Notes: generated by a model not told the origin, from the sequence alone. DNA of 64,000 bases from Faeciplasma sp045660445 (GCA_045660445.1 JAZRDR010000001.1:62001-126000), one strand, 5' to 3'. Shown: positions 8,067 to 16,397, counted from the stretch's first letter. Program-made: numbers and translations.

Positions 8067-9590
8067 ATGGCGTATATTATAGGCGTTGATATTGGTACAA
8101 GTGGCACTAAAACCGTTTTGTTTGATGAAGCAGGAAAGGTGATCGCTTCAAAAACTATCGAATATCCCATGTATCAGCCCAAGAACGGCTATGCAGAGCA
8201 GGACCCTGCTGATTGGGCAAATGCTGCAATAAACACCATCAAGGCTGTTATGGCAATAAGCGGCGTTGATAAGGACGACGTTAAGGGTATCGGTCTTTCC
8301 GGCCAGATGCACGGCCTTGTAATGCTCGATAAGGACAACGAGGTTATCCGTCCTTCTATCATCTGGTGCGACCAGAGAACTGCAAATGAAGTTGACGAGA
8401 TGAACGAAAAGCTCGGACGTGAAAAGCTCATCGAGATCACTGCTAACCCCGCCCTCACAGGCTGGACAGCTGCTAAGATCCTTTGGGTTAAGAACAACGA
8501 ACCCGAGAATTACGAGCGCTGCCGTCACATCCTTCTCCCCAAGGACTACATAAGATTTGTTTTAACTCACGAATATGCAACCGAAGTTTCTGATGCTAGC
8601 GGAATGCAGCTCCTTAACGTAGCAGAGCGTGACTGGTCCGATGAAGTTATCGACACATTGGGGCTTGATAAGTCAATGCTCGGCAAGGTATACGAATCCT
8701 GCGAGGTTACCGGCGGCCTCACAAGAGAGATCGCTGAAGTAGTTGGTCTTAACGCAGGCACTATCGTTGTCGGCGGTGCAGGCGACAATGCTGCAGCTGC
8801 TGTTGGTACAGGCGTTGTTGAAGACGGCAAGGCTTTCACCACCATCGGCACCTCGGGCGTAGTGTTCGCTCACACCTCTAAAATTTCTATCGACAAGCTC
8901 GGCCGTGTTCACACCTGCTGTGCAGCAGTTCCCGGTGCATGGCACGTTATGGGTGTAACCCAGGGCGCAGGTCTCTCGCTTAAGTGGTTCAGAGATAATT
9001 TCTGCGAGGCTGAAAAGGAAACCGCACGTCTTATGGGTGTTGATCCTTATTACCTCATGGATAAGGAAGCTGACACTGTTGCAATCGGCGCTAACAGACT
9101 TCTTTATTTGCCTTACCTTATGGGCGAAAGAACTCCTCACCTTGACCCTGACGCAAGAGGCGTATTCTTCGGCCTTTCGGCAATGCACACCAAAAAGGAT
9201 ATGTTAAGAGCTGTTATGGAGGGCGTATCTTACTCGCTTCGTGACTGTGTTGAAGTATTCAAGCAGATGGATATCAGCGTTAGCGATATGATGGCTTGCG
9301 GCGGCGGCGGATCTTCTCCGTTGTGGAGACAGATGCTTGCTGATCTTTACGCTTGCCCTGTTAAGACCGCTTCCTCTAAGGAAGGTCCCGCTTTGGGCGT
9401 AGCACTCCTTGCAGGCGTTGGAGCAGGACTTTACTCCAGCGTTCCCGAAGCTTGCCGTGCAGTTGTTAAGACCGACAAGATCCAAGAGCCTATTTTCGAA
9501 AACATCTCCAAGTATGAAGATTGCTACAAGCTCTATACCGAGATCTATCCTGCTCTTAAGAACGCTTATAAGAAGCTCGCTGTTCTTTGA
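8067..9590 (+). CDS. xylB: Xylulokinase
   Basis: A 507-residue FGGY carbohydrate kinase. It phosphorylates D-xylulose with ATP to give xylulose 5-phosphate for the pentose phosphate pathway. Motifs seen: GVDIGTSGTKTVLFD at the N terminus (phosphate loop 1), SGQMHGLV (characteristic of xylulokinases), IIWCDQRT, GAGDNAAAAVGTG with the catalytic Asp, and the FGGY-type GGGGSSPLWRQ in the second domain. I chose the ATG at 8067 because AAGGAG at 8053-8058 is 8 bases before it; the upstream GTG at 8058 lies inside that ribosome site. No xylose isomerase is in the window. It would serve the xylanase and arabinofuranosidase products made by genes elsewhere here. Confidence 0.93.
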   Translation: MAYIIGVDIGTSGTKTVLFDEAGKVIASKTIEYPMYQPKNGYAEQDPADWANAAINTIKAVMAISGVDKDDVKGIGLSGQMHGLVMLDKDNEVIRPSIIWCDQRTANEVDEMNEKLGREKLIEITANPALTGWTAAKILWVKNNEPENYERCRHILLPKDYIRFVLTHEYATEVSDASGMQLLNVAERDWSDEVIDTLGLDKSMLGKVYESCEVTGGLTREIAEVVGLNAGTIVVGGAGDNAAAAVGTGVVEDGKAFTTIGTSGVVFAHTSKISIDKLGRVHTCCAAVPGAWHVMGVTQGAGLSLKWFRDNFCEAEKETARLMGVDPYYLMDKEADTVAIGANRLLYLPYLMGERTPHLDPDARGVFFGLSAMHTKKDMLRAVMEGVSYSLRDCVEVFKQMDISVSDMMACGGGGSSPLWRQMLADLYACPVKTASSKEGPALGVALLAGVGAGLYSSVPEACRAVVKTDKIQEPIFENISKYEDCYKLYTEIYPALKNAYKKLAVL

Positions 9591-9638
9591 TTTTTATAGA
9601 GTTTTCTCTTTCAACCCAGCATAATTAAAAATCAACTC

Positions 9639-9672
9639 AGCTCCGCGGACAGTTTGTCTGCGGAGCTTTTTG
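9639..9672 (+). terminator. Terminator after xylB
   Basis: AGCTCCGCGGACA pairs with TGTCTGCGGAGCT (one G-T pair), followed by TTTTTG. Confidence 0.85.
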
Positions 9673-9731
9673 TTGTAAAAAAATGTAATTTTTAATCGCG
9701 AAAAATTGGGGGATATTTTCCATTAAAACTG

Positions 9732-9759
9732 TTGACTTATGTGTATAAAGTGGTATAAT
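9732..9759 (+). promoter_or_regulatory. Promoter of the first surface-protein gene
   Basis: TTGACT (9732-9737) and TATAAT (9754-9759), 16-base spacing. The transcript would have a leader of about 100 bases. Confidence 0.75.
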
Positions 9760-9774
9760 TAAATCTGTTGTGGT

Positions 9775-9831
9775 ATGGTCTATCGGAAGTCGTACACTTC
9801 TAAAAAAGCGCGCGATTTAAGACAAGACCAT
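9775..9831 (+). other. Structured leader of the surface-protein mRNA
   Basis: ATGGTCT at 9775-9781 pairs with AGACCAT at 9825-9831, closing a 57-base element that contains an inner GAAGT/ACTTC hairpin (9785-9800). It does not match any riboswitch consensus I can recall. The 8-mer TATCGGAA at 9781-9788 recurs at 18794-18801 in the leader of the GH43 gene. Confidence 0.4.
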
Positions 9832-9865
9832 TACTATCCTATTAAATTTTAAAGGAGATAATATT

Positions 9866-12013
9866 ATGATGAAAAACACCAAAAGTGCACTCGTGATGAG
9901 CGTAGTAAGCATTATCGTATGCTGCACAATGCTTTTGGGCACAACCATGGCTTGGTTTACTGACAGTGTTACTTCTGCAAAGAACGTAATCGTTGCAGGT
10001 AACCTCGACGTTGAACTTTATCATGAAGGTAACAAGGTTGACGCAAATTATAGCGTATTCCCCGAAACCGGTGCTTTCCTTTGGGAACCCGGCGCAGTAA
10101 TTTATGAAAACCTCGAAATCAAGAACGAGGGTAACCTTGCTCTTAAGTATCAGCTCACTTTGTCTGATCTTGAAGCAACTGAAACCCCCGACGGCAAGAC
10201 CCTTAAGGACGTTATCAAGGTTGGTATCGTTAAGGGCGGCTTCACAGCTACCGACGCTAACGTTGACGACCGCACCGAAGCTATCAACGCTGTAAACGAC
10301 GCATGGAATGACTTCGATGAATTCTTTGCAAAGGGCGAACTTCTTGCTGACGATGTTGCAACAACTGAAGTTGAAGGCGTTGACGTATACGGTATCGTTC
10401 TCTATTGGGAACCTTCCGATGTTGACAACGATTACAACATGAATAACGATAACAAGGGTACTGTTCTTAACATCACCTTCGGTATCAACTTGGTTGCAAC
10501 TCAGCTCGAGGCTGAAGAAGACAGCTTCGACAACACTTATGACGAAGGCGCATACTTGCCCGTAGTTTATTCCGCTGAGGAATTGATTTCTGCTCTTGAA
10601 AACGGCGACAGCGTAAAGCTTGGCGATAATATCGAACTTGACACATACGTTACTGTTCCTGCAGGAGTAACAGTTACTCTTAACCTTAATGGTAAAACCT
10701 TGAGTGCAACAAGCGGTAATGTTATCCGCAACAACGGTGATCTTACTGTTGTTAATGGTACTCTTGAAGGCACCACAACCTACACTATCAATAACGAGAG
10801 TGTAACAGGTTTCGTAAAAGTTGAGAACGTTAAGTCTGTAAACGGCGGTTTCTTCAACGCTGGCTCTATGGTGGTAACTGACTGCCAGATCACTAATACT
10901 GCAAGCGGAAAACACGCTTTGGTAAATAGCGGTGATGCTTCTACCAACCTCACAGTGAACGGTGGTACTTATTCTACCACATCCGGTAATGCTCTCCTTT
11001 ATGCTTATACCGGAACTATCGAGGTTAACGACGGTGACTTTACTCAGATCGGTAGTTCTTACATGATCGACGGTTCTGGTATTACCATTAATGGCGGTAC
11101 ATTTACTGATGACGACGGCACTTGGGCTATTCGTGGTACCAATATGACCATTAACGGTGGTACATTCAACTTTAATCCCACTAATTGGGTTGCTTCCGGC
11201 TACGAAGTATTTACAGTTGATTCTAAGTACATCGTTGTTGCTGAAAACGTAGAAATCGTTACCGATGCTGCCGAATTGGGCGATGCTATTGCTAACGCTG
11301 AAAACGGCGACGTTATCGAAATCATGGCTGACATCACCGGCGATTTGACTGCTGAACAGAAGCCCGGTACTGTTGTTACCATCAACGGTAACGGCAACGA
11401 CTTCGCAGGCTTCCTCGTTGTTGACGGCAAGTCTGCAACATACACCACTGCAGGCCTTGTAATTAAGGACGTTAACTTCGTTGCTGACAGCATTTCTGCT
11501 GATGCTTGCATCCGTTTGGGTGATGGCACCGATGCAACTCGTTACACCTGCAACGTAACCATTGAAAACTGTACATTCGACGTTCCCGGTGCTGTTGGCG
11601 TTAAGTCCTACACCGGTGGCGACAAGAACATAACCATCAGAAATTGCACCGCAACTGCAAGAGCTCACTCTTTGGTTCAGCTCAAGGGTATTGATGGCGT
11701 TCTCGTTCAGGACTGTAAGGTTTATTCCAAGAACGGTCTTAACTTCAACAACAGTACCAACGTTACAGTTGACTACTGCACTGTTGACGTAAAGGGCTAT
11801 GCTGTTCGTTTCGGTGAAAGCTCCGGCGGTGTTGGTGCTGCAGAAGTTTACGAAATCAAGAACAGCACATTGAAGTCTGCTTGCGATGATGACGATGCTG
11901 TAATCGTTCTTCGCGGCACTGCTGACTATTCTACTCTTACTATTAAAAACACCACCATCGAAGGCGCTATTGAAATCACCAATACTGCTACCGGTGCAAC
12001 AGTTGTAAGATAA
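9866..12013 (+). CDS. SipW-type signal surface protein with beta-helix repeats
   Basis: A 715-residue secreted protein. The N terminus has the signal region seen in SipW-processed proteins (TasA, camelysin): a hydrophobic stretch ending LLGTTMAWFTDSVTSAKN, then AGNLDVELYHEG. Residues about 30-210 resemble the TasA-like beta-sandwich, with IKNEGNLALKYQLTL. From about residue 230 there are irregular beta-helix repeats rich in G, N and T, with motifs such as INGGTF, VNGGTY and VEDCKV-like turns. There is no LPXTG, dockerin or S-layer motif. Known TasA-like proteins form extracellular fibres and need a SipW-type signal peptidase, which is not in this window. AAAGGAGAT precedes the start. The protein at 20767 has almost the same N terminus but a different repeat region. 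Confidence 0.8.
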   Translation: MMKNTKSALVMSVVSIIVCCTMLLGTTMAWFTDSVTSAKNVIVAGNLDVELYHEGNKVDANYSVFPETGAFLWEPGAVIYENLEIKNEGNLALKYQLTLSDLEATETPDGKTLKDVIKVGIVKGGFTATDANVDDRTEAINAVNDAWNDFDEFFAKGELLADDVATTEVEGVDVYGIVLYWEPSDVDNDYNMNNDNKGTVLNITFGINLVATQLEAEEDSFDNTYDEGAYLPVVYSAEELISALENGDSVKLGDNIELDTYVTVPAGVTVTLNLNGKTLSATSGNVIRNNGDLTVVNGTLEGTTTYTINNESVTGFVKVENVKSVNGGFFNAGSMVVTDCQITNTASGKHALVNSGDASTNLTVNGGTYSTTSGNALLYAYTGTIEVNDGDFTQIGSSYMIDGSGITINGGTFTDDDGTWAIRGTNMTINGGTFNFNPTNWVASGYEVFTVDSKYIVVAENVEIVTDAAELGDAIANAENGDVIEIMADITGDLTAEQKPGTVVTINGNGNDFAGFLVVDGKSATYTTAGLVIKDVNFVADSISADACIRLGDGTDATRYTCNVTIENCTFDVPGAVGVKSYTGGDKNITIRNCTATARAHSLVQLKGIDGVLVQDCKVYSKNGLNFNNSTNVTVDYCTVDVKGYAVRFGESSGGVGAAEVYEIKNSTLKSACDDDDAVIVLRGTADYSTLTIKNTTIEGAIEITNTATGATVVR

Positions 12014-12030
12014 TTGCAATATTAAAAACC

Positions 12031-12058
12031 ATCCCCCTCTAACGAGGGGGATTTTTTT
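12031..12058 (+). terminator. Terminator after the first surface-protein gene
   Basis: ATCCCCCTC and GAGGGGGAT enclose a TAAC loop and are followed by seven T bases. A textbook intrinsic terminator. Confidence 0.92.
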
Positions 12059-12174
12059 ATCACCACACATCCCTCATCAGCATAAAATAAACCAAAGCTT
12101 ATCCCCCCAAGCTTGAATAATTCACTTGCCGCGGTCAACACTATAATCAACAACCGCAAATTTGGAGGATGAGT

Positions 12175-12522
12175 ATGTCAATACACCGAGGAGAAATTTA
12201 TTACGCCGACCTCAGCCCCGTCGTCGGCTCCGAGCAAGGGGGCGTCAGGCCTGTACTTATCGTGCAAAACGACGTCGGCAACAAGCACAGCCCAACCGTC
12301 ATTGCCGCCGCAATAACATCACAGAGGGAAAAATCCCGAATGCCAACGCATATAGAGATCGACTCTGCCACCTGCGGTCTTGCCAAGGACAGCGTTGTTT
12401 TGCTAGAGCAGATCCGCACCATCGATAAAAAACGCCTTAAAGAAAAAATGGGAGTTCTTGATCAAACTGCCATGAGTAAGATCGACACCGCTCTTTCGAT
12501 AAGCTTCGGGCTTTCGCAATAA
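12175..12522 (+). CDS. MazF/EndoA-type mRNA interferase toxin
   Basis: A 115-residue PemK/MazF-family toxin that would cut single-stranded mRNA at a short motif. Family signatures are clear: RGEIYYADLSPVVGSEQGG (with the conserved Arg of the active site), RPVLIVQND, IAAAITSQ and LEQIRTIDKKRL. The ATG at 12175 is chosen because GGAGG at 12164-12168 touches the earlier ATG at 12169 but is 6 bases from this one. No antitoxin frame is found in the 150 bases upstream: a -10-like TATAAT lies at 12142-12147 and the rest is stop-rich. It therefore stands as an orphan toxin, the antitoxin being elsewhere or lost. Length and motifs are intact. Confidence 0.88.
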   Translation: MSIHRGEIYYADLSPVVGSEQGGVRPVLIVQNDVGNKHSPTVIAAAITSQREKSRMPTHIEIDSATCGLAKDSVVLLEQIRTIDKKRLKEKMGVLDQTAMSKIDTALSISFGLSQ

Positions 12523-12525
12523 AAT

Positions 12526-12558
12526 AAGGGATATGGAAGTTTCCATATCCCTTTGTTT
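12526..12558. terminator. Bidirectional terminator between mazF-type gene and ricT
   Basis: AAGGGATATGGAA and TTCCATATCCCTT form a long perfect stem around GT, with T-rich sequence on the right and A-rich on the left. It serves both converging genes. Confidence 0.88.
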
Positions 12559-12559
12559 T

Positions 12560-13423
12560 TTATTCCTTTTCAAGATCCTTCAAAGCCCTGATCTCGTCCT
12601 TGTTAAGTCTGATAACCGAGTCCTTAACAAGCTTAACCTGATGGCGCTCGAACACAGCATCGCCGTCGGTGTCCTGCATTCTAACGTGCATCTTGCCTGA
12701 GATAAGGTTAACGTCGGTAACGGTTCCTCGTCCGTTGGGAGTGTCAACGATAGCTCCAACCTTGGGTGTTATCTTCAAAAGCTCTTCATATCCGTCCTGC
12801 TCATATTTCAAGCAGCACATAAGTCTGCCGCAGGTGCCGGATATCTTTGTGGGGTTCAAGGACAAGCTCTGTTCCTTTGCCATTTTAATGGATACAGGCT
12901 GGAACTCGCCCAAAAAGCTTGAGCAGCAAAAAGGTCTTCCGCAAATGCCAAGTCCGCCAAGCATCTTTGCTTCGTCTCTAACACCTATCTGTCTAAGCTC
13001 GATTCTTGTTCTGAAAACAGCTGCAAGGTCTTTAACAAGCTCTCTAAAGTCAACTCTGTTATCCGAGGTGAAATAGAATAGCAGCTTCGAGTTGTCAAAA
13101 GTGCACTCAACGTCAACCAAGCTCATATTAAGACCGTAATGCTGGATCTTATTAAGGCAAATGTCAAATGCCTCTTTTTCCTTGATCTTGTTCTGCTCGA
13201 TCTTCTTGAAGTCGTCTTCAGTCGCGATTCTTATAACAGGCTTCAAGGGCGCAACGATCTCGCTGTCGTCAACATCCTTGTTGCCGCAAACAACCTCTCC
13301 GCACTCAACGCCTCTTGCTGTTTCAACAATAACGCTGTCACCCTGGTTTATCTTCAATCCGCCGGGGGAGAAGTAATAAACCTTTCCGACACTTTTAAAT
13401 CTAACTCCGATAATTTCGGTCAT
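12560..13423 (-). CDS. ricT: PSP1-domain protein RicT (YaaT)
   Basis: A 287-residue PSP1-domain protein. In Bacillus the RicA-RicF-RicT complex binds iron-sulfur clusters and directs RNase Y to process mRNAs; it also influences sporulation and competence. The conserved Cys pairs are visible in CGRPFCCSSFLG and CGRLMCCLKYEQDGYEEL. The C-terminal segment with GRGTVTDVN is also typical. The gene is 18 bases downstream of holB, an order conserved in Firmicutes (holB-yaaT). GAAAGGAATT precedes the start. RicA and RicF homologs are not in the window. Confidence 0.9.
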   Translation of the reverse strand: MTEIIGVRFKSVGKVYYFSPGGLKINQGDSVIVETARGVECGEVVCGNKDVDDSEIVAPLKPVIRIATEDDFKKIEQNKIKEKEAFDICLNKIQHYGLNMSLVDVECTFDNSKLLFYFTSDNRVDFRELVKDLAAVFRTRIELRQIGVRDEAKMLGGLGICGRPFCCSSFLGEFQPVSIKMAKEQSLSLNPTKISGTCGRLMCCLKYEQDGYEELLKITPKVGAIVDTPNGRGTVTDVNLISGKMHVRMQDTDGDAVFERHQVKLVKDSVIRLNKDEIRALKDLEKE

Positions 13424-13441
13424 ACTACAAATTCCTTTCGA

Positions 13442-14413
13442 TTATTTCAACGAATATGTTCTAAGCTTGCAGGAAAGATCGTTCAGCGCAAGCTGCATAT
13501 TTGCATTTTGATATATTTTGTTTATCGCATCACCAATTGATTCATACATCTTCAAAAGACCTGACTGACGCACGTTTTCGCCCAAGGTTTTTGCTTCTTC
13601 CTTGCAGATCGATAAAAGCACACAGTCGGATTTCGACAACAGCGCATCTCTTATAACCGCTTCCAAAAGAGTTAGTGCCTGAACGGCAAAATTCTTGTCA
13701 CGGTCAAGGCGAGAAAGCTCACACGCAAGCAAATATTCATCGCCTTTAACAAGTGCCTCAGTGATCCTTTTAACCGTCTCGAATGGCAGGTCATCCTTGT
13801 CCGATCCCAAAAGCTCTAAGCAAGCGCCAATGTTTCCGCCAACGAAATTATATGCAGATTTGGCCTCTTCAAAAGAATATCCTGCATCGCAAATCGCTTG
13901 GATACACGAATCCATCGTTGCTTTGGGCACGTTAACGGTTATTGAACGAGAGAGGATGGTCTGCAAGATTCCTTCTTTTGCCGATGCTGTCATGATGAAA
14001 ATAACGTTTGCAGGCGGCTCCTCAACGATCTTTAAAAGAACGTTCTGCGCCGCAGGCAAAGCCTTGTCAATATCAGGCAGAATATATACTTTATACACAC
14101 CCTCGTTCGGGGTGATGCTTGCATCTGAAATCAAGGGACGAAGATCGTCCGCTCTGAAGTTACCGCTTTTTCCGCTTGGCGAAAGCATTATAAGATCGGG
14201 ATGAGCCGAGTTATCAGCCATTCTGCAGGATTTGCACACACCGCAGGCATCTGCTCCCGAGTTCAAGCAAAGAATCTGCTTCGCAAGGTGCAAAGCAAGT
14301 GTCTTCTTGCCAACGCCCTTCTCTCCACAGAGGATAAAGCTGTGTGAAAGCCGATTATTTAATATCATCGAGCCGATAAGCTCGGTCACATTGTCCTTTG
14401 AATAAAGCTTCAT
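13442..14413 (-). CDS. holB: DNA polymerase III delta-prime subunit
   Basis: A 323-residue clamp-loader AAA+ subunit. Walker A reads GEKGVGKKTLALHLA, and the zinc site is a Cys cluster in LCLNSGADACGVCKSC; the EEPP sensor-like motif after LLKIVEEPPANVIFI is also present. It works with tau/gamma and delta to load the beta clamp on DNA. I prefer the ATG at 14413 because AGGA lies 7 bases ahead of it; a TTG two codons earlier is the other option. It is followed by ricT with an 18-base gap. Confidence 0.88.
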   Translation of the reverse strand: MKLYSKDNVTELIGSMILNNRLSHSFILCGEKGVGKKTLALHLAKQILCLNSGADACGVCKSCRMADNSAHPDLIMLSPSGKSGNFRADDLRPLISDASITPNEGVYKVYILPDIDKALPAAQNVLLKIVEEPPANVIFIMTASAKEGILQTILSRSITVNVPKATMDSCIQAICDAGYSFEEAKSAYNFVGGNIGACLELLGSDKDDLPFETVKRITEALVKGDEYLLACELSRLDRDKNFAVQALTLLEAVIRDALLSKSDCVLLSICKEEAKTLGENVRQSGLLKMYESIGDAINKIYQNANMQLALNDLSCKLRTYSLK

Positions 14414-14490
14414 ACTCAAATCCTAAGTTAAAATTTATTTGCGATAAAAACTACATAATCATTGTATCACATATCGAAAGAAAATGCAAA

Positions 14491-14781
14491 TTATTTCAAC
14501 GATTTGTAATATCTAAAGGCTTCGATAAGTCGCTTTCGTGCGCGTGCTATGGTTCTTGAAACAGTTGAAACCTCAACCGAGTATTCGCTAGCTATCTCGG
14601 CAAGCGTCATGCCCTCGTAATAATATTTAACGATGTATTTTTTCTGAGTTTCGGTCAGCTGCTCCTCAATAACGCGAAGCAAAAGGGGAGTGGGGACCCT
14701 GATAAGGCTCATATATTCCGCCTTAGCGCTTGAAAGCTCCTTTTCAGCACTTTCAATGCTTATGCGCTTTGCTCTTGCCAT
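14491..14781 (-). CDS. Small sigma-70 region 4-like DNA-binding protein
   Basis: A 96-residue protein whose residues about 40-90 form a sigma region 4 helix-turn-helix: LTETQKKYIVKYYYEGMTLAEIA, then the recognition helix VSTVSRTIARARKRL. It has no region 2, so it cannot be a full sigma factor by itself; it may be an anti- or co-sigma-like activator of the phage type, or a small regulator. The start lies inside the end of the upstream gene (22-base overlap) with GAGGAGG just before it, so translation is probably coupled. An SOS box precedes the operon. Similar pairs occur in phages and conjugative elements, but no other mobile genes are next to it here. Confidence 0.75.
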   Translation of the reverse strand: MARAKRISIESAEKELSSAKAEYMSLIRVPTPLLLRVIEEQLTETQKKYIVKYYYEGMTLAEIASEYSVEVSTVSRTIARARKRLIEAFRYYKSLK

Positions 14782-14990
14782 TTAAGTGCCTCCTCTTCCG
14801 GCAGATGCTCAAGCATATCCTTGATATCCCTCAAAATTTCATAGCGTTCACAGTCAAGCGTATATTTTCTGCGCTCAAGCAAGTGAAGCTTATAAACATC
14901 GGTCTCCTGTTTAATAAGTGCCGCAAGCTCTTTCGAACGCTTTTCAAGCGCGATCGCCGCCTTGCTATATTCGTTAATCAACTTTGTCAA
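14760..14990 (-). CDS. Small charged helical protein, partner of the sigma-like protein
   Basis: A 76-residue, highly charged, probably all-helical protein (MTKLINEYSKAAIALEKRS to EEEALKWQEQSA) with heptad-like spacing suggesting a coiled coil. The start is a TTG at 14990 with AGGAGG at 15000-15005 ahead of it. It is the first gene of a two-gene unit with the sigma region 4 protein, which starts inside it. I do not recognise the family with certainty; it resembles the small DUF1492-type proteins found beside phage sigma-like regulators. It might bind or cap its partner. Confidence 0.65.
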   Translation of the reverse strand: MTKLINEYSKAAIALEKRSKELAALIKQETDVYKLHLLERRKYTLDCERYEILRDIKDMLEHLPEEEALKWQEQSA

Positions 14991-15031
14991 TTAAAATATC
15001 CTCCTTGTAAAAATTGCACGCCCGATGTAAA

Positions 15032-15043
15032 GAACATATGTTC
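15032..15043. promoter_or_regulatory. SOS box (LexA operator)
   Basis: GAACATATGTTC is a perfect palindrome matching the Gram-positive LexA site (consensus CGAAC-N4-GTTCG); on the minus strand it is preceded by CG. It lies just downstream of the minus-strand promoter at 15062-15089, so bound LexA would block the sigma-like operon. Confidence 0.75.
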
Positions 15044-15061
15044 CGAAATTCCTTGTTTATA

Positions 15062-15089
15062 ATGATACTCCAAAAACTTGAAATGTCAA
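15062..15089 (-). promoter_or_regulatory. Promoter of the sigma-like operon
   Basis: On the minus strand TTGACA (15089-15084) and TATCAT (15067-15062) are 16 bases apart. The predicted start falls about 12 bases before the SOS box. Confidence 0.65.
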
Positions 15090-15129
15090 TAGCAATTCAA
15101 AAAGAGTCTGATTTTTTGGACAGATGCTC

Positions 15130-15158
15130 TTGCAAAAAGGTTGTCTGCGTGATAGAAT
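15130..15158 (+). promoter_or_regulatory. Promoter of the DUF896-WYL operon
   Basis: TTGCAA (15130-15135) and TAGAAT (15153-15158) with 17-base spacing, about 35 bases before the DUF896 start codon. Confidence 0.6.
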
Positions 15159-15192
15159 TAACCCAGAGAATATTTTTAAGAGGGGATTTAAA

Positions 15193-15399
15193 ATGAATCA
15201 GAAGAAAATTGACAGAATAAACGAGCTATCCAAGAAGTCTAAAACTGTCGGACTTACCGAAGCCGAAATTATAGAACAGCAGCAGCTTCGAAACGAATAC
15301 CGTGCCGCATTTTTGCAAAGCCTCGGCGGTCAGCTCGATAGAATCAAATTCGTCGAGGAGGACGGCTCGACTACCGACCTTAAGCGAAAGGACAACTGA
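15193..15399 (+). CDS. DUF896 (YnzC family) small protein
   Basis: A 68-residue protein of the DUF896/UPF0291 family. The hallmark N terminus INELSKKSKTVGLTEAE is followed by EQQQLRNEYRAAFLQSLGGQL, the usual two-helix hairpin. The ATG at 15193 was chosen over an upstream in-frame codon because the family always begins MNQKKIDRINEL-like and AGAGGGGA lies just ahead. In Bacillus subtilis the family member YnzC belongs to the SOS operon yneA-yneB-ynzC; its molecular role is unknown. Here an SOS box lies 150 bases upstream on the divergent side. The WYL regulator gene starts 2 bases after the stop. Confidence 0.88.
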   Translation: MNQKKIDRINELSKKSKTVGLTEAEIIEQQQLRNEYRAAFLQSLGGQLDRIKFVEEDGSTTDLKRKDN

Positions 15400-15401
15400 T
15401 A

Positions 15402-16397
15402 ATGGAACTAACCCCAAAATCAAGACAAAAGCAAAAGCTTTTAATATTGCAAAAAATTCTTTTAACTGAATCGGATGAGAATCACAAGCTCTCGGGTGCG
15501 GATCTGATCAAAAAGCTTGATCTTTACGGAATTAAGGCCGAGCGTAAAACCATATACGATGATATAGCAACTCTTATCGAGTCGGGGCTTGATGTTGTTG
15601 TTGAAAAGCTTGGTCATTCGAACGTTTATTACATTGGCTCGCGAATCTTTCAGGACGAGGAGCTTTTGGTGCTTGTTGATGCTGTTGCTTCCTCACGCTT
15701 TTTAACTCAGAAGAAATCTAACGAGCTAATCAAAAAGCTTCAGTCGCTTACAAGTAAGCACAGCGCTCAACAGCTTAAGCGTTCAATATATGTTGCCAAC
15801 CGCGTTAAGAATTATAACGAGGCAATATACTATTCTGTAAACGCCATTCATGAGGCTATCCACAAAAACTGTCAGATAACCTTCAGATACACAGAATATG
15901 ATATCAACAAGCGCAAGCGATTCAAGCACGGAGGGGACGTTTATAAAGTCTCTCCCTATTACCTTATTTGGGAAAACGATTGTTATTATCTTGTTTGCTA
16001 TTGTACTAAGCACGAAGATATCTGCAGATATCGCGTTGATAGAATGACTGACGTTAATATCACATCAATCAAGCGCCGTGAGCTTACTATTTCCGAGGAG
16101 GAGTTTGCAAAGTCGTTAAGAGCAACATACAATATGTACGGTGGAAAGACTGAAACCATCACACTTGAAATGAAGAACAAGCTTATAAACGTGCTTATCG
16201 ACCGCTTTGGCGACTCTATCCACATAACGCCCAAAACTCAGGATACTTTCACTGTCAGGCTCGAGGTTCAGATAAGCCCAACGTTCTGGGGCTGGCTCTT
16301 CCAGTTTGGCGACGAGGCAAGAGTTGTATCCCCCGAATGGGTGGTAAACGAAGCGAATATTAATCTTACAAAAATACTGAGCTTATATAAAGACTGA
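15402..16397 (+). CDS. WYL-domain transcriptional regulator
   Basis: A 331-residue regulator with an N-terminal winged helix (residues about 10-65, with LSGADLIKKLDLYGIKAERKTIYDDI-like helices), a WYL domain at about 150-230 and a C-terminal WCX-type domain containing WGWLFQFGDEARVVSP. WYL proteins bind a nucleic acid or nucleotide ligand and control DNA damage, defence or metabolic genes. The gene starts TGATAATG, 2 bases after the DUF896 stop, so the two are co-transcribed and probably coupled. The target is not evident. A perfect terminator follows. Confidence 0.88.
   Translation: MELTPKSRQKQKLLILQKILLTESDENHKLSGADLIKKLDLYGIKAERKTIYDDIATLIESGLDVVVEKLGHSNVYYIGSRIFQDEELLVLVDAVASSRFLTQKKSNELIKKLQSLTSKHSAQQLKRSIYVANRVKNYNEAIYYSVNAIHEAIHKNCQITFRYTEYDINKRKRFKHGGDVYKVSPYYLIWENDCYYLVCYCTKHEDICRYRVDRMTDVNITSIKRRELTISEEEFAKSLRATYNMYGGKTETITLEMKNKLINVLIDRFGDSIHITPKTQDTFTVRLEVQISPTFWGWLFQFGDEARVVSPEWVVNEANINLTKILSLYKD

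Noticed and set aside
9842..12070. 742-residue open frame antisense to the first surface protein
   Set aside because: It is the mirror of a repetitive coding region, has no ribosome site or promoter, and its composition follows the other strand's codons.
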